A stretch of DNA of 64,000 nt from Stenotrophomonas hibiscicola ATCC 19867 (GCF_000382065.1 NZ_KB907503.1:122682-186681); one strand, 5' to 3'; shown: positions 1 through 8,722, counted from the stretch's first letter. Program-made: numbers and translations. The notes: a model not told the origin generated them from the sequence alone.

Positions 1-190
1 GCACCACCGTATTGGTCTGCCTGAGACCCCTGACGGCGACGTCCTCGGTGAACTCCACGCTACCGATCAGGTTCCCTGCCGCATCCAGAATGTCGTACTC
101 CGTAATATCGGTTTGGCCGGCAAATCCCCGCGTTCGTGACGACTTGTACTTAAGGGTGTCGTCCTCGGCCAGCTTCAACTTGTCTCTCAT
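1..190 (-). CDS. Hypothetical small protein, partial (3' end beyond window)
   Basis: An open frame of 63 visible codons starts at an ATG preceded by a good ribosome site (TGGAGGAACA) and runs off the left edge. The product starts MRDKLKLAEDD and is charged and soluble-looking, with no signal or membrane segment. I do not recognise a family. It begins 20 bases after the HAD gene and both genes share the same CTATGGAGG leader, so the two are probably co-transcribed and may act together. Confidence 0.6.
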   Translation of the reverse strand, partial: MRDKLKLAEDDTLKYKSSRTRGFAGQTDITEYDILDAAGNLIGSVEFTEDVAVRGLRQTNTVV

Positions 191-210
191 TGTTCCTCCA
201 TAGGGTGGGA

Positions 211-648
211 CTATCCAGCCAGCTGGTGCAGCTTGGCGTCAATGCGCTCGCAAGCTATCTCCAGACCACGATCGGCATCGTCGTATGGTGCACCAAACAG
301 CGGCACTTCAACCCACCATGGCTGCTGACCAGGATGGACATAGGACGCATGATCGTCCAGTAGGAGCGCATGGCCCAACACCGTCGAGACCCGTCGGAGG
401 TCCTTGGTTGGCCCAGACCAGGTGGTGCAATCGAGGTGCTCAAACCACGCTGGTGCGTGTTGCTCCAACACCAGCAGGTTGGCAATCCGCCGAAACAGGG
501 GCTCCGGGACCGTCGTGAACATCACCAGCTGATCGAACTGCCCATTCATCGTCTCCAGAAACCGATACAACCCAGGGCGCGGAATCTGGCTTACGGCATT
601 GGAGATCAGGGTTCCCTCCAGATCCATAGCAAGGATGATCGGGCGCAT
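211..648 (-). CDS. Small HAD-superfamily (NIF-like) phosphatase
   Basis: This 145-residue protein carries HAD motif I near its start (MDLEGTLIS, with the nucleophilic Asp) and a late acidic motif (LLLDDHASYV), with FTTVPEP in the position of motif II. It resembles the compact NLI-interacting-factor-like phosphatases. The ATG at 648 is chosen because GGAGG lies 8 bases upstream; a TTG 30 bases earlier is less likely. The gene is followed at 20 bases by an unrecognised small gene. The substrate is unknown. HAD plus small-partner pairs occur on mobile elements, which fits the transposon setting, but a role in defence or as a toxin is only inference. Confidence 0.75.
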   Translation of the reverse strand: MRPIILAMDLEGTLISNAVSQIPRPGLYRFLETMNGQFDQLVMFTTVPEPLFRRIANLLVLEQHAPAWFEHLDCTTWSGPTKDLRRVSTVLGHALLLDDHASYVHPGQQPWWVEVPLFGAPYDDADRGLEIACERIDAKLHQLAG

Positions 649-869
649 GGGACAAGCCTCCATAGGGTCATTGGCCAAGCCTAGCCACGTTCTGTCGCTG
701 GAGATGAGACCTGGGCTCCGTCCTCTTCCCAGGTGCTATCAGACGGCGCGGGAACGGCCAGTCCATGGCATAGCTACTCCGTCTGACCTCAACCGGATGT
801 CAACGGCGTGAGCCTACTGGTACGCCTTGGCCCCTCCAGCGCGCACCGCGAGATACTCCTCCCCACTGC

Positions 870-2576
870 CTAGGCAGCCGGAACGTCCGGCAGCCAAAAC
901 TGCGGGGCGAGCGGCGTGCGAAAATGCCGAGAGGCCATCGGAATCAGAACAGGTAGGCCCTCTTTGACTGCTGAGAAGGCCTCGGGGCCAACGAAGTTTC
1001 CTGACTGGGCCCTCAGGCGCTGGGCTCCCAAGAATCCGGCGATATCGGCGGGGAACCGAATAGGGGCCTCGGTCGTACCGCTGTCATACTGCGCCTGCTG
1101 CATGTAGATCAGTGGCTCGGTGGCTTGGTCCGGATACCAGAGCTGGAGGCAAACGTCCTTGAACACGTTGGCCTGCAGTTGGCTGAGTCTCTCGTAGAGA
1201 GCGCTCTCACCCAGCATTGCGCACCAGTGCATGATCACAGGGATCAATGTACTAAGATCCTTGAGCTTGCTGATCTGCCCTTGATCCAAAATGCCAAGCT
1301 CCAAAGCCAGCAGATCATCGAAGGAATCGGTGGAAATTGGGAAGCTGTTTGAGGTTTGCCACGAGAAGGTGATGCGAGCAGCCAGATCTTCCAGCCACTG
1401 CTTTGCCTGCTCATGCCCCCCCGCGACGTAGAGAAGCATGAGAGCCAAGGCGATATCGATTGCATTGCCGTCGTACCGGGGGGACCCAGAGGACGGGTTG
1501 TTACTTATCAGCTCCAGCAGTGCCCCGGCGGCCTCCCCTGCCTGATCAATAGCACGCCTCACCTGCTCCTCGTCTGTTGAAAAGTGCGCCACCTGGATGT
1601 GCACCAGACCGATAACCGCCAGTACGCCGATCTGCTCAAATAGCGTGTTGGTGATCAATGCGTTTTCGCGTGAGAACAGGGAGACCCCATCCCTTGCCGA
1701 GTAGTAGGGTCGCAGCTTCTGCAGATAAGCCTCGCAGATGCGCTGATGAGAACGGAAAATCTCCTTCACCGCGCGCTTGATCGAGGGGTGGCCGGCCAGA
1801 CCTCGCAGTCGCGCTCCCTCCCAGGCCCACAAGCAGCAGCGCTCGCCAACCTTGAAGGCATTGAGCAGATTCCCGGCATCCGCTGCCCAGCGGAATATGA
1901 TCTCCAGAACGAGCGCGGCCGTCTTCAACTGTCGGACAAAGCGCTTTCGACCCGTCCGCCCGAGGCACACTGACGCCTCTGCGCCTTCAATGAGTAGCGC
2001 CTTCAGAAGGTCGTAGGCATGGCGCAGGTCATAGTCGCGTGACCCGATAAGCGCCAATGCCCGGCGAAGATCTGCCCTCTGATCCGGATCTATGACGTAC
2101 TCGTCGAACAAGTACTGATCAATGAGTTCGGCGAGGTGATCGCCCGACCAGAAGGTAAAATCCAGGGAAATCGAGTTGTTTCGAGCGCAGAAGCCAGCAA
2201 AATCTGTCTGGACTTCCTGTTTGAGGTCGCCGGTCGAGCAGATGACAACCGTGATAGGCAGGTCACGATACTCAGGAAGAACATTGCACTGCAGGTAAGA
2301 ATCCAGGATCTGGTTCAGTGACACCCGAACGGTGTTCACCCCGCCGTCCCAGTCTCTGCGCCCCAGATCGCCTACCTTCAGCACGAAAAGATAGAGTCGC
2401 CGCACACCATTGGTGTCCACACCAATACCTGCCACATCGACACCATTCTGGCGAACTCCCACCTGCGCCCGGCTAATGGGCACGATTCTCATGCGCGTCA
2501 GAAGGTCAGGCAGCAAGCGATCCAGCTCGCCCGATTCGCCGAGCTGGGAAAGGAATTCCTTGATGATCAGTCTCAT
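870..2576 (-). CDS. Unknown protein with nuclease-like N-terminal domain
   Basis: This 568-residue protein is the last gene of a four-gene coupled operon; its ATG overlaps the stop of the upstream gene (ATGA). Residues about 30-165 look like a restriction-endonuclease-type fold: GVDVAGIGVD near 45-54, a hydrophobic strand ending VLKVGD near 65-70, then FWSGDHLAELID near 140, a pattern common after Mrr/PD-(D/E)XK-like domains. The usual Glu two residues before the Lys is absent, so the site may be inactive or a sensor. The remaining 400 residues are alpha-helical and unrecognised. No signal peptide or clear membrane segment is seen. The N-terminus (LSQLGESGELD) resembles that of the upstream gene product. 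Confidence 0.7.
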   Translation of the reverse strand: MRLIIKEFLSQLGESGELDRLLPDLLTRMRIVPISRAQVGVRQNGVDVAGIGVDTNGVRRLYLFVLKVGDLGRRDWDGGVNTVRVSLNQILDSYLQCNVLPEYRDLPITVVICSTGDLKQEVQTDFAGFCARNNSISLDFTFWSGDHLAELIDQYLFDEYVIDPDQRADLRRALALIGSRDYDLRHAYDLLKALLIEGAEASVCLGRTGRKRFVRQLKTAALVLEIIFRWAADAGNLLNAFKVGERCCLWAWEGARLRGLAGHPSIKRAVKEIFRSHQRICEAYLQKLRPYYSARDGVSLFSRENALITNTLFEQIGVLAVIGLVHIQVAHFSTDEEQVRRAIDQAGEAAGALLELISNNPSSGSPRYDGNAIDIALALMLLYVAGGHEQAKQWLEDLAARITFSWQTSNSFPISTDSFDDLLALELGILDQGQISKLKDLSTLIPVIMHWCAMLGESALYERLSQLQANVFKDVCLQLWYPDQATEPLIYMQQAQYDSGTTEAPIRFPADIAGFLGAQRLRAQSGNFVGPEAFSAVKEGLPVLIPMASRHFRTPLAPQFWLPDVPAA

Positions 2577-4219
2577 TTCCTAACCAGCCTCATCCCAAAG
2601 ATATGCCTGCGCTGAATATCGCTGCCAACTTTGTCGATGACTTCGCTTCTGGGAAAGGCGGCTGAGTGGGACGTTGAAATCATCGGCGTGTTATGACCAA
2701 CCCGGCCTTCTATAACCTGAAACATTGATCGACCAGCCTTGATCGGAATCATCGTGGCAATCCGTGCAGTGAAAGAGTTCTCATTGGCGCGATCCATCGA
2801 TTGCCGCATCTGCTTGGCACGCCCCTTGAGGAAAAAATTGTGCTCTTCTGACGAGGGCAGGAGCTCCTCAGCTGGGGACAAAGCTTGTAGGGGCTGGTCG
2901 TAGCTGTCCATCGCGCCGAGTATCTCTTGAGCCAACCTGACCTCGGGCCGTGCTGCATCCCCGGTGGAAACGTCGCCCAGATACGACCGCACCGCATGTG
3001 GATAGTCGTAGCCAATCGAATTGACCATTGTGTCCAACACCAATGGATAGGTACGCTCCCGGGCAGAGCCTGCCTTGGTCAGCGACCACACCAAAGACAC
3101 CCGCTGCTCATCACTCAAGACATGACCGACCGTGCGAAGCACAAGTAGCTGGAGCTCGGCATCGGCCATTGTATCGAGCAGGCGTACGGGGAAGACCATC
3201 CCAGTGATCCGATGAAGACTGAGCTCGTCTAGTGCGTCGCTTGCCGCCCTCTGCATGCGGTACTCATCATGCGTGAGCCATTGCGCCAGTAGAACGCCAA
3301 GCTCCTCACGCTCCTCCACCATCTTCTCGAAGAGACTTGGAAACTCATTGGCCAGTGAGAGCTCCCGGTCGGTGTGCGCAGCCGCCCAAGTACCGATCCA
3401 CGCCATGCATCTGGACCTGTCCGCATCAAATAGCTGCGCGAGGATATGGTCGATGCCATGAAGGCCATTGCGCATCACTCCAGCCTTGCCCGCGAGCAGA
3501 TCGACCTTATCCAGGTACCAAGATTCTTGGTTCAGATGATGAGCGGAGAATGCTAGATGGTCGCCAACGCGACCGGGTAGCTCGGGGTCATCCAGGGCAA
3601 GGATCTCATCAATAAGGCCATGTTGTGCCGGCGCCGTCTCGACCAGATCCAGACACGCGGTGATCGCCGTTCTGCGCACATCGTCCTTGTCCGAGGACAA
3701 TCCTGATCGGATGACAATAAGTGCCGTCTCAGTCTGTGACTGCTCAGCGGCGGACCAATTCACCTTACCTAGGGCCTCCAAGGCCGGCAGGGACAGCGCG
3801 GGCAGACTGCTGGAGATCAAGTCATGGATCCGGGCGAGTCCATCGGTTCGATCTGCGACTGTCGCCTCGATGAGCGCATTGCGCAGGAGTAGACCGCTCT
3901 TCAGCGTCGGATGCTGGACGCAGGCCTCAGTGATAGGGGCGATCAGGCCTGGCTCGTGCTGCATCCGGTAGGTCGCACCGGAGACCAGCAATCCACCCTG
4001 TTCGGAGCATTCGATCAACGTAAGAAGTTTTTCAGGCTGCAGGCCCTCCAACAACGGGAGCACCTCGCTCATCACCCTCTGCACTGCCATCGTGGAGTTG
4101 GCCCCTTCCGATGCCTGCAACGCCAGGTCTAGGGCATCCAGCTTCCCTGAATTTCCGAGTTGAGAAAGCGCTTGGCCCACCAGACGGTCAGACCTGGCTC
4201 GACGTGCTTGCGCAGTCAT
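2573..4219 (-). CDS. HEAT-like helical-repeat protein of cargo operon
   Basis: The 548-residue product is rich in Leu and Ala in a repeated helix pattern, with segments such as SDKDDVRRTAITACLDLVE and EYRMQRAASDALDEL that are typical of HEAT repeats. No enzymatic motif is evident. Its start overlaps the stop of the 82-aa gene and its stop overlaps the start of the nuclease-like gene, both as ATGA, so translation of the three is coupled and a complex is likely. Residues 17-28 (ALSQLGNSGKLD) match the N-terminus of the next protein. I do not recognise a named family. A scaffold or sensor role next to a nuclease-like partner is inference. Confidence 0.7.
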   Translation of the reverse strand: MTAQARRARSDRLVGQALSQLGNSGKLDALDLALQASEGANSTMAVQRVMSEVLPLLEGLQPEKLLTLIECSEQGGLLVSGATYRMQHEPGLIAPITEACVQHPTLKSGLLLRNALIEATVADRTDGLARIHDLISSSLPALSLPALEALGKVNWSAAEQSQTETALIVIRSGLSSDKDDVRRTAITACLDLVETAPAQHGLIDEILALDDPELPGRVGDHLAFSAHHLNQESWYLDKVDLLAGKAGVMRNGLHGIDHILAQLFDADRSRCMAWIGTWAAAHTDRELSLANEFPSLFEKMVEEREELGVLLAQWLTHDEYRMQRAASDALDELSLHRITGMVFPVRLLDTMADAELQLLVLRTVGHVLSDEQRVSLVWSLTKAGSARERTYPLVLDTMVNSIGYDYPHAVRSYLGDVSTGDAARPEVRLAQEILGAMDSYDQPLQALSPAEELLPSSEEHNFFLKGRAKQMRQSMDRANENSFTARIATMIPIKAGRSMFQVIEGRVGHNTPMISTSHSAAFPRSEVIDKVGSDIQRRHIFGMRLVRK

Positions 4220-4464
4220 CCTCTGCAGCTCAGCGAAAAGTTGCTGAGGAGAGGCGAGCGTGGAAGGATCACCGCGTCTTGGATGTGCCTAATGGCTCTT
4301 TGAACTGTCAGAGACCGGTCACTGAATCCTATGCTTCCTTCTTGCAGGTAGAACTCTTGGCCCAGTTCATCCTCGCTCAGTCCCACCTCTTCCAGCGTTG
4401 CTGTCTGAGGAGCACTCAGAAGGAGCCATGCGAGCTTGTCCAGTCTGGAGTCGCGTGAGGTCAT
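4216..4464 (-). CDS. Small hypothetical protein (82 aa) of cargo operon
   Basis: The gene lies between the 189-aa gene (20 bases upstream) and the helical-repeat gene (4-base ATGA overlap downstream). AGGTGA lies ahead of its ATG. The product is soluble, acidic in the first half (TLEEVGLSEDELGQEF) and basic at the end. No family is recognised. Its coupling to two large genes argues that it is a real subunit rather than a chance frame. Confidence 0.6.
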   Translation of the reverse strand: MTSRDSRLDKLAWLLLSAPQTATLEEVGLSEDELGQEFYLQEGSIGFSDRSLTVQRAIRHIQDAVILPRSPLLSNFSLSCRG

Positions 4465-4484
4465 GTCTGCTCGGTCACCTAGTG

Positions 4485-5054
4485 TTAAGAGGTACTTGCG
4501 CGCACGGAGTTCCAGACCTTCGCCTTGCGAATCTCGTACACGAAGTCAGGAGCTCGGATGTACTGCATTGCCTCGTCCCACAGCGGATCGGTCCGCTCGT
4601 ATAAATTGAGCGCCAACGCCTTGATCTGCGGGGGCGCATCGTCACGGAAAAAGCCGCTGCTGCGCTGGCTTCTGTCATAACTGATGCCGACAACCTCAAA
4701 CTTCAAGAAGGATGCCCCTGCCCGCTTCTGCTGCGCGATGTCCTGGTGGGCCGCCTCCCAAGTCAAGGCTCGGGTCACAGCAAGGTACCTGCGTTCGTTG
4801 AAGACGCCTTGGACGGTGTAGTCCGCTTTCGGCGGATACTTCGGGAGTATCTTCCGGCGATAAAGCCCGCCAATCACGAATCGGAAGTGAAGGTTGTCCG
4901 TGGACTTCTCGTACCGGCGAAAATCCTCTGGGTCCACCCAGTGTCCCCTTGCCTGCGGCAGGTGCCCCTTGATGAATAGCACAGCAAACGCCTCGTCCGA
5001 GTGGGCGTATTCCTGGTAACGTGCCAACAGGTTGTCATCCATAGACCGACTCAC
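4485..5054 (-). CDS. Hypothetical protein (189 aa), first gene of cargo operon
   Basis: A GTG start at 5054 is chosen because AAGGAGG lies 8 bases upstream; the frame stays open further upstream but without a comparable ribosome site, and the added residues look non-coding. The product begins MSRSMDDNLLARYQEY and has mixed alpha/beta character, with conserved-looking aromatic segments (HWVDPEDFRRYEK, HFRFVIGGLYRRK). No catalytic motif is recognised. It heads a four-gene operon with the 82-aa, helical-repeat and nuclease-like genes. About 270 bases upstream of it lack a recognisable gene and presumably hold the promoter. Confidence 0.65.
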   Translation of the reverse strand: MSRSMDDNLLARYQEYAHSDEAFAVLFIKGHLPQARGHWVDPEDFRRYEKSTDNLHFRFVIGGLYRRKILPKYPPKADYTVQGVFNERRYLAVTRALTWEAAHQDIAQQKRAGASFLKFEVVGISYDRSQRSSGFFRDDAPPQIKALALNLYERTDPLWDEAMQYIRAPDFVYEIRKAKVWNSVRASTS

Positions 5055-5326
5055 GCGGAGTTCCTCCTTCCAATGGCAGGGCCTTGCGGGCGATTGTGCC
5101 ACTGCCTGCTCTGCGCTAGCCATCAGTGCCGCCCTCCATCTGGCCAAGGGGCCACCACATGGCCCCGTCCCACCTCTCCCTTGATGATCGGCAGCATCGG
5201 CGCTCTTGAGCTCGACGTTCGCAGCACGAAGAACACAGGCCGAATTCACGGCCAGTATCGCAGCCGGCGCGGCGCCGTCGAGCAATACGTGCGGAGATAG
5301 GAACCACTCAACCTCGCCCCAACTAG

Positions 5327-5528
5327 TCTGTAGCGGCCAGGAACCCCAGAACTGCCGCGGGGCTCACCCAGGCGTAGATTTCCAGAGAAGCTGGTACGCA
5401 GCCAACCATTGATCAGTGATGTCGAGCGCGGTAAGCGGCGACTGGACATTGTCGAGCTACGGAACATCGTCCACCAGTCCAGCCTCTCGCTCGCCCAACT
5501 CATCGCCGACTTTAAAGATCGCCTGTAA
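5327..5528 (+). pseudogene. Degenerate XRE-family HTH regulator (frameshifted)
   Basis: Reading the plus strand in three frames recovers a broken Cro/C1-type regulator. RTAAGLTQ lies in one frame, VDF in the next, and a third frame reads EKLVRSQPLISDVERG followed by KRRLDIVEL and LSLAQLIADFKDRL before a TAA. SQPLISDVERGKRRLD is the recognition-helix region typical of these proteins. At least two frameshifts and in-frame stops separate the pieces and no start is visible, so the gene is dead. It ends 11 bases before the ATG of the nuclease-like gene downstream, which it may once have regulated. Confidence 0.7.
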
Positions 5529-5539
5529 GCTGGACTGAT

Positions 5540-6667
5540 ATGACCCAAGAGTTAATCTTCGATTCTTTCGATCGGACCGACCCTCGACCAAGGTGCGCCA
5601 GGGAGTCCCTGTTCCAGTTTTACAACCGCTCATCTTGGCCATCGATGGCCAGGCTCCGCCAATTCCTTACTTGCGCTGTCCAGCGGTACCCCGCCGCCGA
5701 GCGGAAAGAAATGATCGCTCGGCTCAAGAAAGATGCTCACATTCGATCCGCCGAGTTTGAGCTGTTGCTGTTCCAGCTTCTGACCCGCTCCGGGTTTGAG
5801 GTTGAAGTTCACCCTGAGCTCAACAATGGATCGACCAGGAGACCGGACTTCCTGGTGCGCACTCCCGATGGCGAGTCGATGCTGCTGGAAGCAATCACGA
5901 TCCAGCCTACCGATGACAGTGGACTTGATGAGCATGCGATCCAGGTCCTGATGGAAGGCCTGCGGGATGCACGCAATGAGCACTACCGCGTCACCGTGAC
6001 TGTGTCGGGAAATACCCGGAAGACGCCGCCAGCCCGTAGCTTCGTAGCCCAAGTACAACAATGGCTGGCCGAGCTGGGATCCTATACCCAGACGCCTTGG
6101 GCCACCCGGGACTGGGTGTTTGAGGGGCTAACCCTGACGATTGAGGCGCACGCCATCAGCCCAGCTGATGCAGGCCCCGACGATCCCCTACTTGCTGCCT
6201 ACCACCGCGGCGCGATCATGGTCGACGGGATGTCTCACCTTCGGGACAAGCTGCAGACAAAAGCAGGGGCATACGGTGTCACCGGTCTGCCCCTTGTCGT
6301 GGCTATTAATTGCCAGAACGCCTTCCACAGGGACATCGACTCTATTGACGCGTTGTTTGGACGCGGCGGCCCGTCGCAGGACCTACCCCTCGGACGGCCC
6401 AATGAGGGATTGTGGTCAGGCGGACGGTACTCACGCATGTCTGCGGCGTGGATCTTCTCCAATTTCAGCACCATCGCTTTCCTGAGAAGTCCCCACACGC
6501 TCTATCTCAATCCTGGGTCAACCCACTGCGTGCCACCCGCGCTGCGTCGATTCACTCATGCTCAGATCCTATCCACTGGTCAATGGGAGACTGTCGCTGG
6601 TGCCGTACCTATGACCGAGCTCTTCGGTCTGGACGCCGATTGGCCCGGCGCACCCGGGCCAGGCTAG
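5540..6667 (+). CDS. PD-(D/E)XK-like hypothetical protein
   Basis: The 375-residue protein has a nuclease-like layout: a helix with Glu (SAEFELLLFQLL, near 70-81), then RRPDFLVRTPDG near 101-110 and SMLLEAIT near 113-120. This is the Glu / Pro-Asp / Glu-x-x order of restriction-endonuclease folds, but the Lys of the ExK motif is missing, so activity is uncertain. The C-terminal two thirds are unrecognised. There is no signal or membrane segment. The ATG has only a weak ribosome site. It follows a dead XRE regulator and precedes the TnsE-like gene by 75 bases. A restriction or defence function is possible but unproven. Confidence 0.65.
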   Translation: MTQELIFDSFDRTDPRPRCARESLFQFYNRSSWPSMARLRQFLTCAVQRYPAAERKEMIARLKKDAHIRSAEFELLLFQLLTRSGFEVEVHPELNNGSTRRPDFLVRTPDGESMLLEAITIQPTDDSGLDEHAIQVLMEGLRDARNEHYRVTVTVSGNTRKTPPARSFVAQVQQWLAELGSYTQTPWATRDWVFEGLTLTIEAHAISPADAGPDDPLLAAYHRGAIMVDGMSHLRDKLQTKAGAYGVTGLPLVVAINCQNAFHRDIDSIDALFGRGGPSQDLPLGRPNEGLWSGGRYSRMSAAWIFSNFSTIAFLRSPHTLYLNPGSTHCVPPALRRFTHAQILSTGQWETVAGAVPMTELFGLDADWPGAPGPG

Positions 6668-6742
6668 CGTCGTTCATACACAATTCCTCAATTGCGACGA
6701 CTGCGTGCCGATATCAAGGCGTAACCGCACCCCGCGCAATGC

Positions 6743-8581
6743 ATGACTGACTTCAAGCACTTTCCCAACGATTCGCGACTCTGGTTCACACGCTGGATCG
6801 AGCGCTTCAACAAGCCGCACAAAGCGTCAACTTCAACCTCAGTCTGCTGCTATCTGTCGCCGCTTCCCCCGTCGCTATCGGATCCCGCCAAAGCGACGCC
6901 TGCCCAGATCGCCAGCCTCTTTGCGCAGGAATCCGAGACCTTCGAGACGCACATCCTTGCCGGAGCATTGCCAACTTATCGGGTCGGTGAGGTCTTCCGC
7001 CAGGCACGCCGGGTGGGTGTCCTGCCCGCAGTGGACCTCAATCTTGGTCGGGCAATTGCCCAAGGGGAACTATCAGCAAAGTATGGCAGCGATCTCACGC
7101 TGGACTCGGTGATCGCCAGGTCAGCTGGCTATCCGATCAAGGCAGTACCAACGCGCCAGCTGCACCTGGGCCATCGTATCCGCGAGGGTAGCCAGGTGCT
7201 GATCGTGGAGCATCAAGACATTGAATTCATCATCCCTCGTGCCTTGATCTTCCGCACCTTCTACGCCCGATCGTCCTTCTTGGCCTCTGTCTTTACATCA
7301 TCGGCATGGTCGACGGCCAAGCACAGGGCGCTATTGCTGGACAAGGAGTACGCCGGCCACCGAACCGGGCGAAACGAGGAGTTTGGTACCTTTGACGTGA
7401 TCATGCAGCGAGGAATGCGCCTGGATGATGCCCATCAGATGGCGTTGCTTCACTTCTACGAGTACGGCGAGGCACAGGCTAACGCACTGTTCAACCCCAT
7501 GCTCAAGGCGTTTCAGGACACCAAGCCTGGAAAGGAGACGTCCTGGTTCAGCAATGCGCGGCTCCCGTTGGATCCGACCTTGGGTCCCTATGAAGGCAAG
7601 GTCGCTGGCTACTTCCTGACACCCCACACCGATCAGCGCCGGCAGCTTCGTACCTTTCTGGTGACTTCCATCGTCGGCACCTCTATGCCCCATGATTTCA
7701 AAGTCACCAGAAGAATCCTGGTGAATGACGGGTCCCTGGACGGTGACGTCGAAGTCACCGGCGGCCCCCGTCCTTACGGTGCAAAGCCTGGCAGCGGCGG
7801 ACGACGCCCTAACGATAAGCCCAGCGATGACGGCCACAACGGTTCAACAAACCATCAATCGTTCGACTCCCCTGGAGACTCATTCGAGTGGATTAAAGCA
7901 CCGGAGCCGGTGGAGCTTGAGAAGAAGCACAGCAAGAAGTATTCCCAACCGCGAGTGCCCCCCGAGTCACCTGTGACAGAAGAGGGTTCTTACGGTGATC
8001 GCGACGGATCGCAAGGCTCGCAAAGCTCCTTTGAAGGCCGACTGATCACTCGGGAAGCCCTGACGCGCTTTAAGATGCTGATAAAGGCAATGGATGCGAT
8101 GATCCTTGATCGTGTCATCTCAAGCTGCGAAGAGCTCTACCCCGACGACTCCACAAAGTGTGTCTCCGTCGGCGCTCGTGTCTGTTGGAACTTTCTCGAC
8201 CAAGCCCAGCGCCAGACCGCACCGAGTCAGCGGTACCGCCGCGGCTGGCAGTTCGTCCACCCCATCGGCAAGAGATCGGGCGGTCTAGAACGGGCGGCGC
8301 TAGTCTTGGAGGTCACCCTTCTGGACGGAAGAACCGCCTACTGGATCGAAATACAGACGCGACAAGGCGCGATGTCCCCTCTGTTGATCTGCGATGGATC
8401 TTGCAAGCAGGAGCAGATATCGACTGCGCTGAACATCATTGCTGGTGCGCGAGGCGCGAACTTGGAAGAAGCCTTCGATCGACCCAAAGCGGCCTACTTC
8501 TTTACCCATCGCTACCTCTCGGGTGGAGAGGGACCGTGGGATCTGGACTGGCTCAAGAAGTTCTTCTCCAGCATCAAGTGA
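6743..8581 (+). CDS. Possible TnsE-like transposition protein
   Basis: The 612-residue product shares several segments with Tn7 TnsE as I remember it. IIPRALIFRTFYARSS with following FLASVFTSSAW (about 163-189) resembles the IPQLELARSLF region. A polar acidic linker (about 340-430) contains FEWIKAPEPVELEKK, like the linker of TnsE. The C-terminal part has LVLEVTLLDGRTAYWIEI, resembling the C-terminal DNA/clamp-binding fold. Overall identity looks low. TnsE directs Tn7 to replicating conjugal plasmids through the sliding clamp. The gene faces the tns operon (convergent) instead of following tnsD as in Tn7. The alternative is a cargo protein of a family that shares the IP...FR.FY..SS signature. 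Confidence 0.45.
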   Translation: MTDFKHFPNDSRLWFTRWIERFNKPHKASTSTSVCCYLSPLPPSLSDPAKATPAQIASLFAQESETFETHILAGALPTYRVGEVFRQARRVGVLPAVDLNLGRAIAQGELSAKYGSDLTLDSVIARSAGYPIKAVPTRQLHLGHRIREGSQVLIVEHQDIEFIIPRALIFRTFYARSSFLASVFTSSAWSTAKHRALLLDKEYAGHRTGRNEEFGTFDVIMQRGMRLDDAHQMALLHFYEYGEAQANALFNPMLKAFQDTKPGKETSWFSNARLPLDPTLGPYEGKVAGYFLTPHTDQRRQLRTFLVTSIVGTSMPHDFKVTRRILVNDGSLDGDVEVTGGPRPYGAKPGSGGRRPNDKPSDDGHNGSTNHQSFDSPGDSFEWIKAPEPVELEKKHSKKYSQPRVPPESPVTEEGSYGDRDGSQGSQSSFEGRLITREALTRFKMLIKAMDAMILDRVISSCEELYPDDSTKCVSVGARVCWNFLDQAQRQTAPSQRYRRGWQFVHPIGKRSGGLERAALVLEVTLLDGRTAYWIEIQTRQGAMSPLLICDGSCKQEQISTALNIIAGARGANLEEAFDRPKAAYFFTHRYLSGGEGPWDLDWLKKFFSSIK

Positions 8582-8606
8582 TCTGCAGTGCTGCTGATCA
8601 CGCATA

Positions 8607-8621
8607 GGAGGCAGAGCCTCC
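8607..8621. terminator. Short perfect hairpin between convergent genes
   Basis: GGAGGC-AGA-GCCTCC forms a 6-bp GC-rich stem with a 3-base loop between the ends of the convergent TnsE-like and TniE-like genes. No U-tract follows on either strand, so intrinsic termination is only possible, not shown. Confidence 0.3.
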
Positions 8622-8722
8622 GTGCCCATCACATCTGTAGAGCAGCCGTTGGCGTAGTGCGACCCTGTCATGCAGGCTAATTGGAATGGAATGGAGCCCG
8701 CAGCGAGACGGTTGCGGCCCTC

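Noticed and set aside
709..734. Inverted repeat ACCTGGG-N12-CCCAGGT upstream of the HAD gene
   Set aside because: The stem is only 7 bp with a 12-base loop and no U-run, so neither a terminator nor an operator can be supported.
5246..5548. 100-codon minus-strand frame between the cargo operon and the nuclease-like gene
   Set aside because: It covers the plus-strand remains of the XRE regulator, has no ribosome site and a biased, non-protein-like composition.
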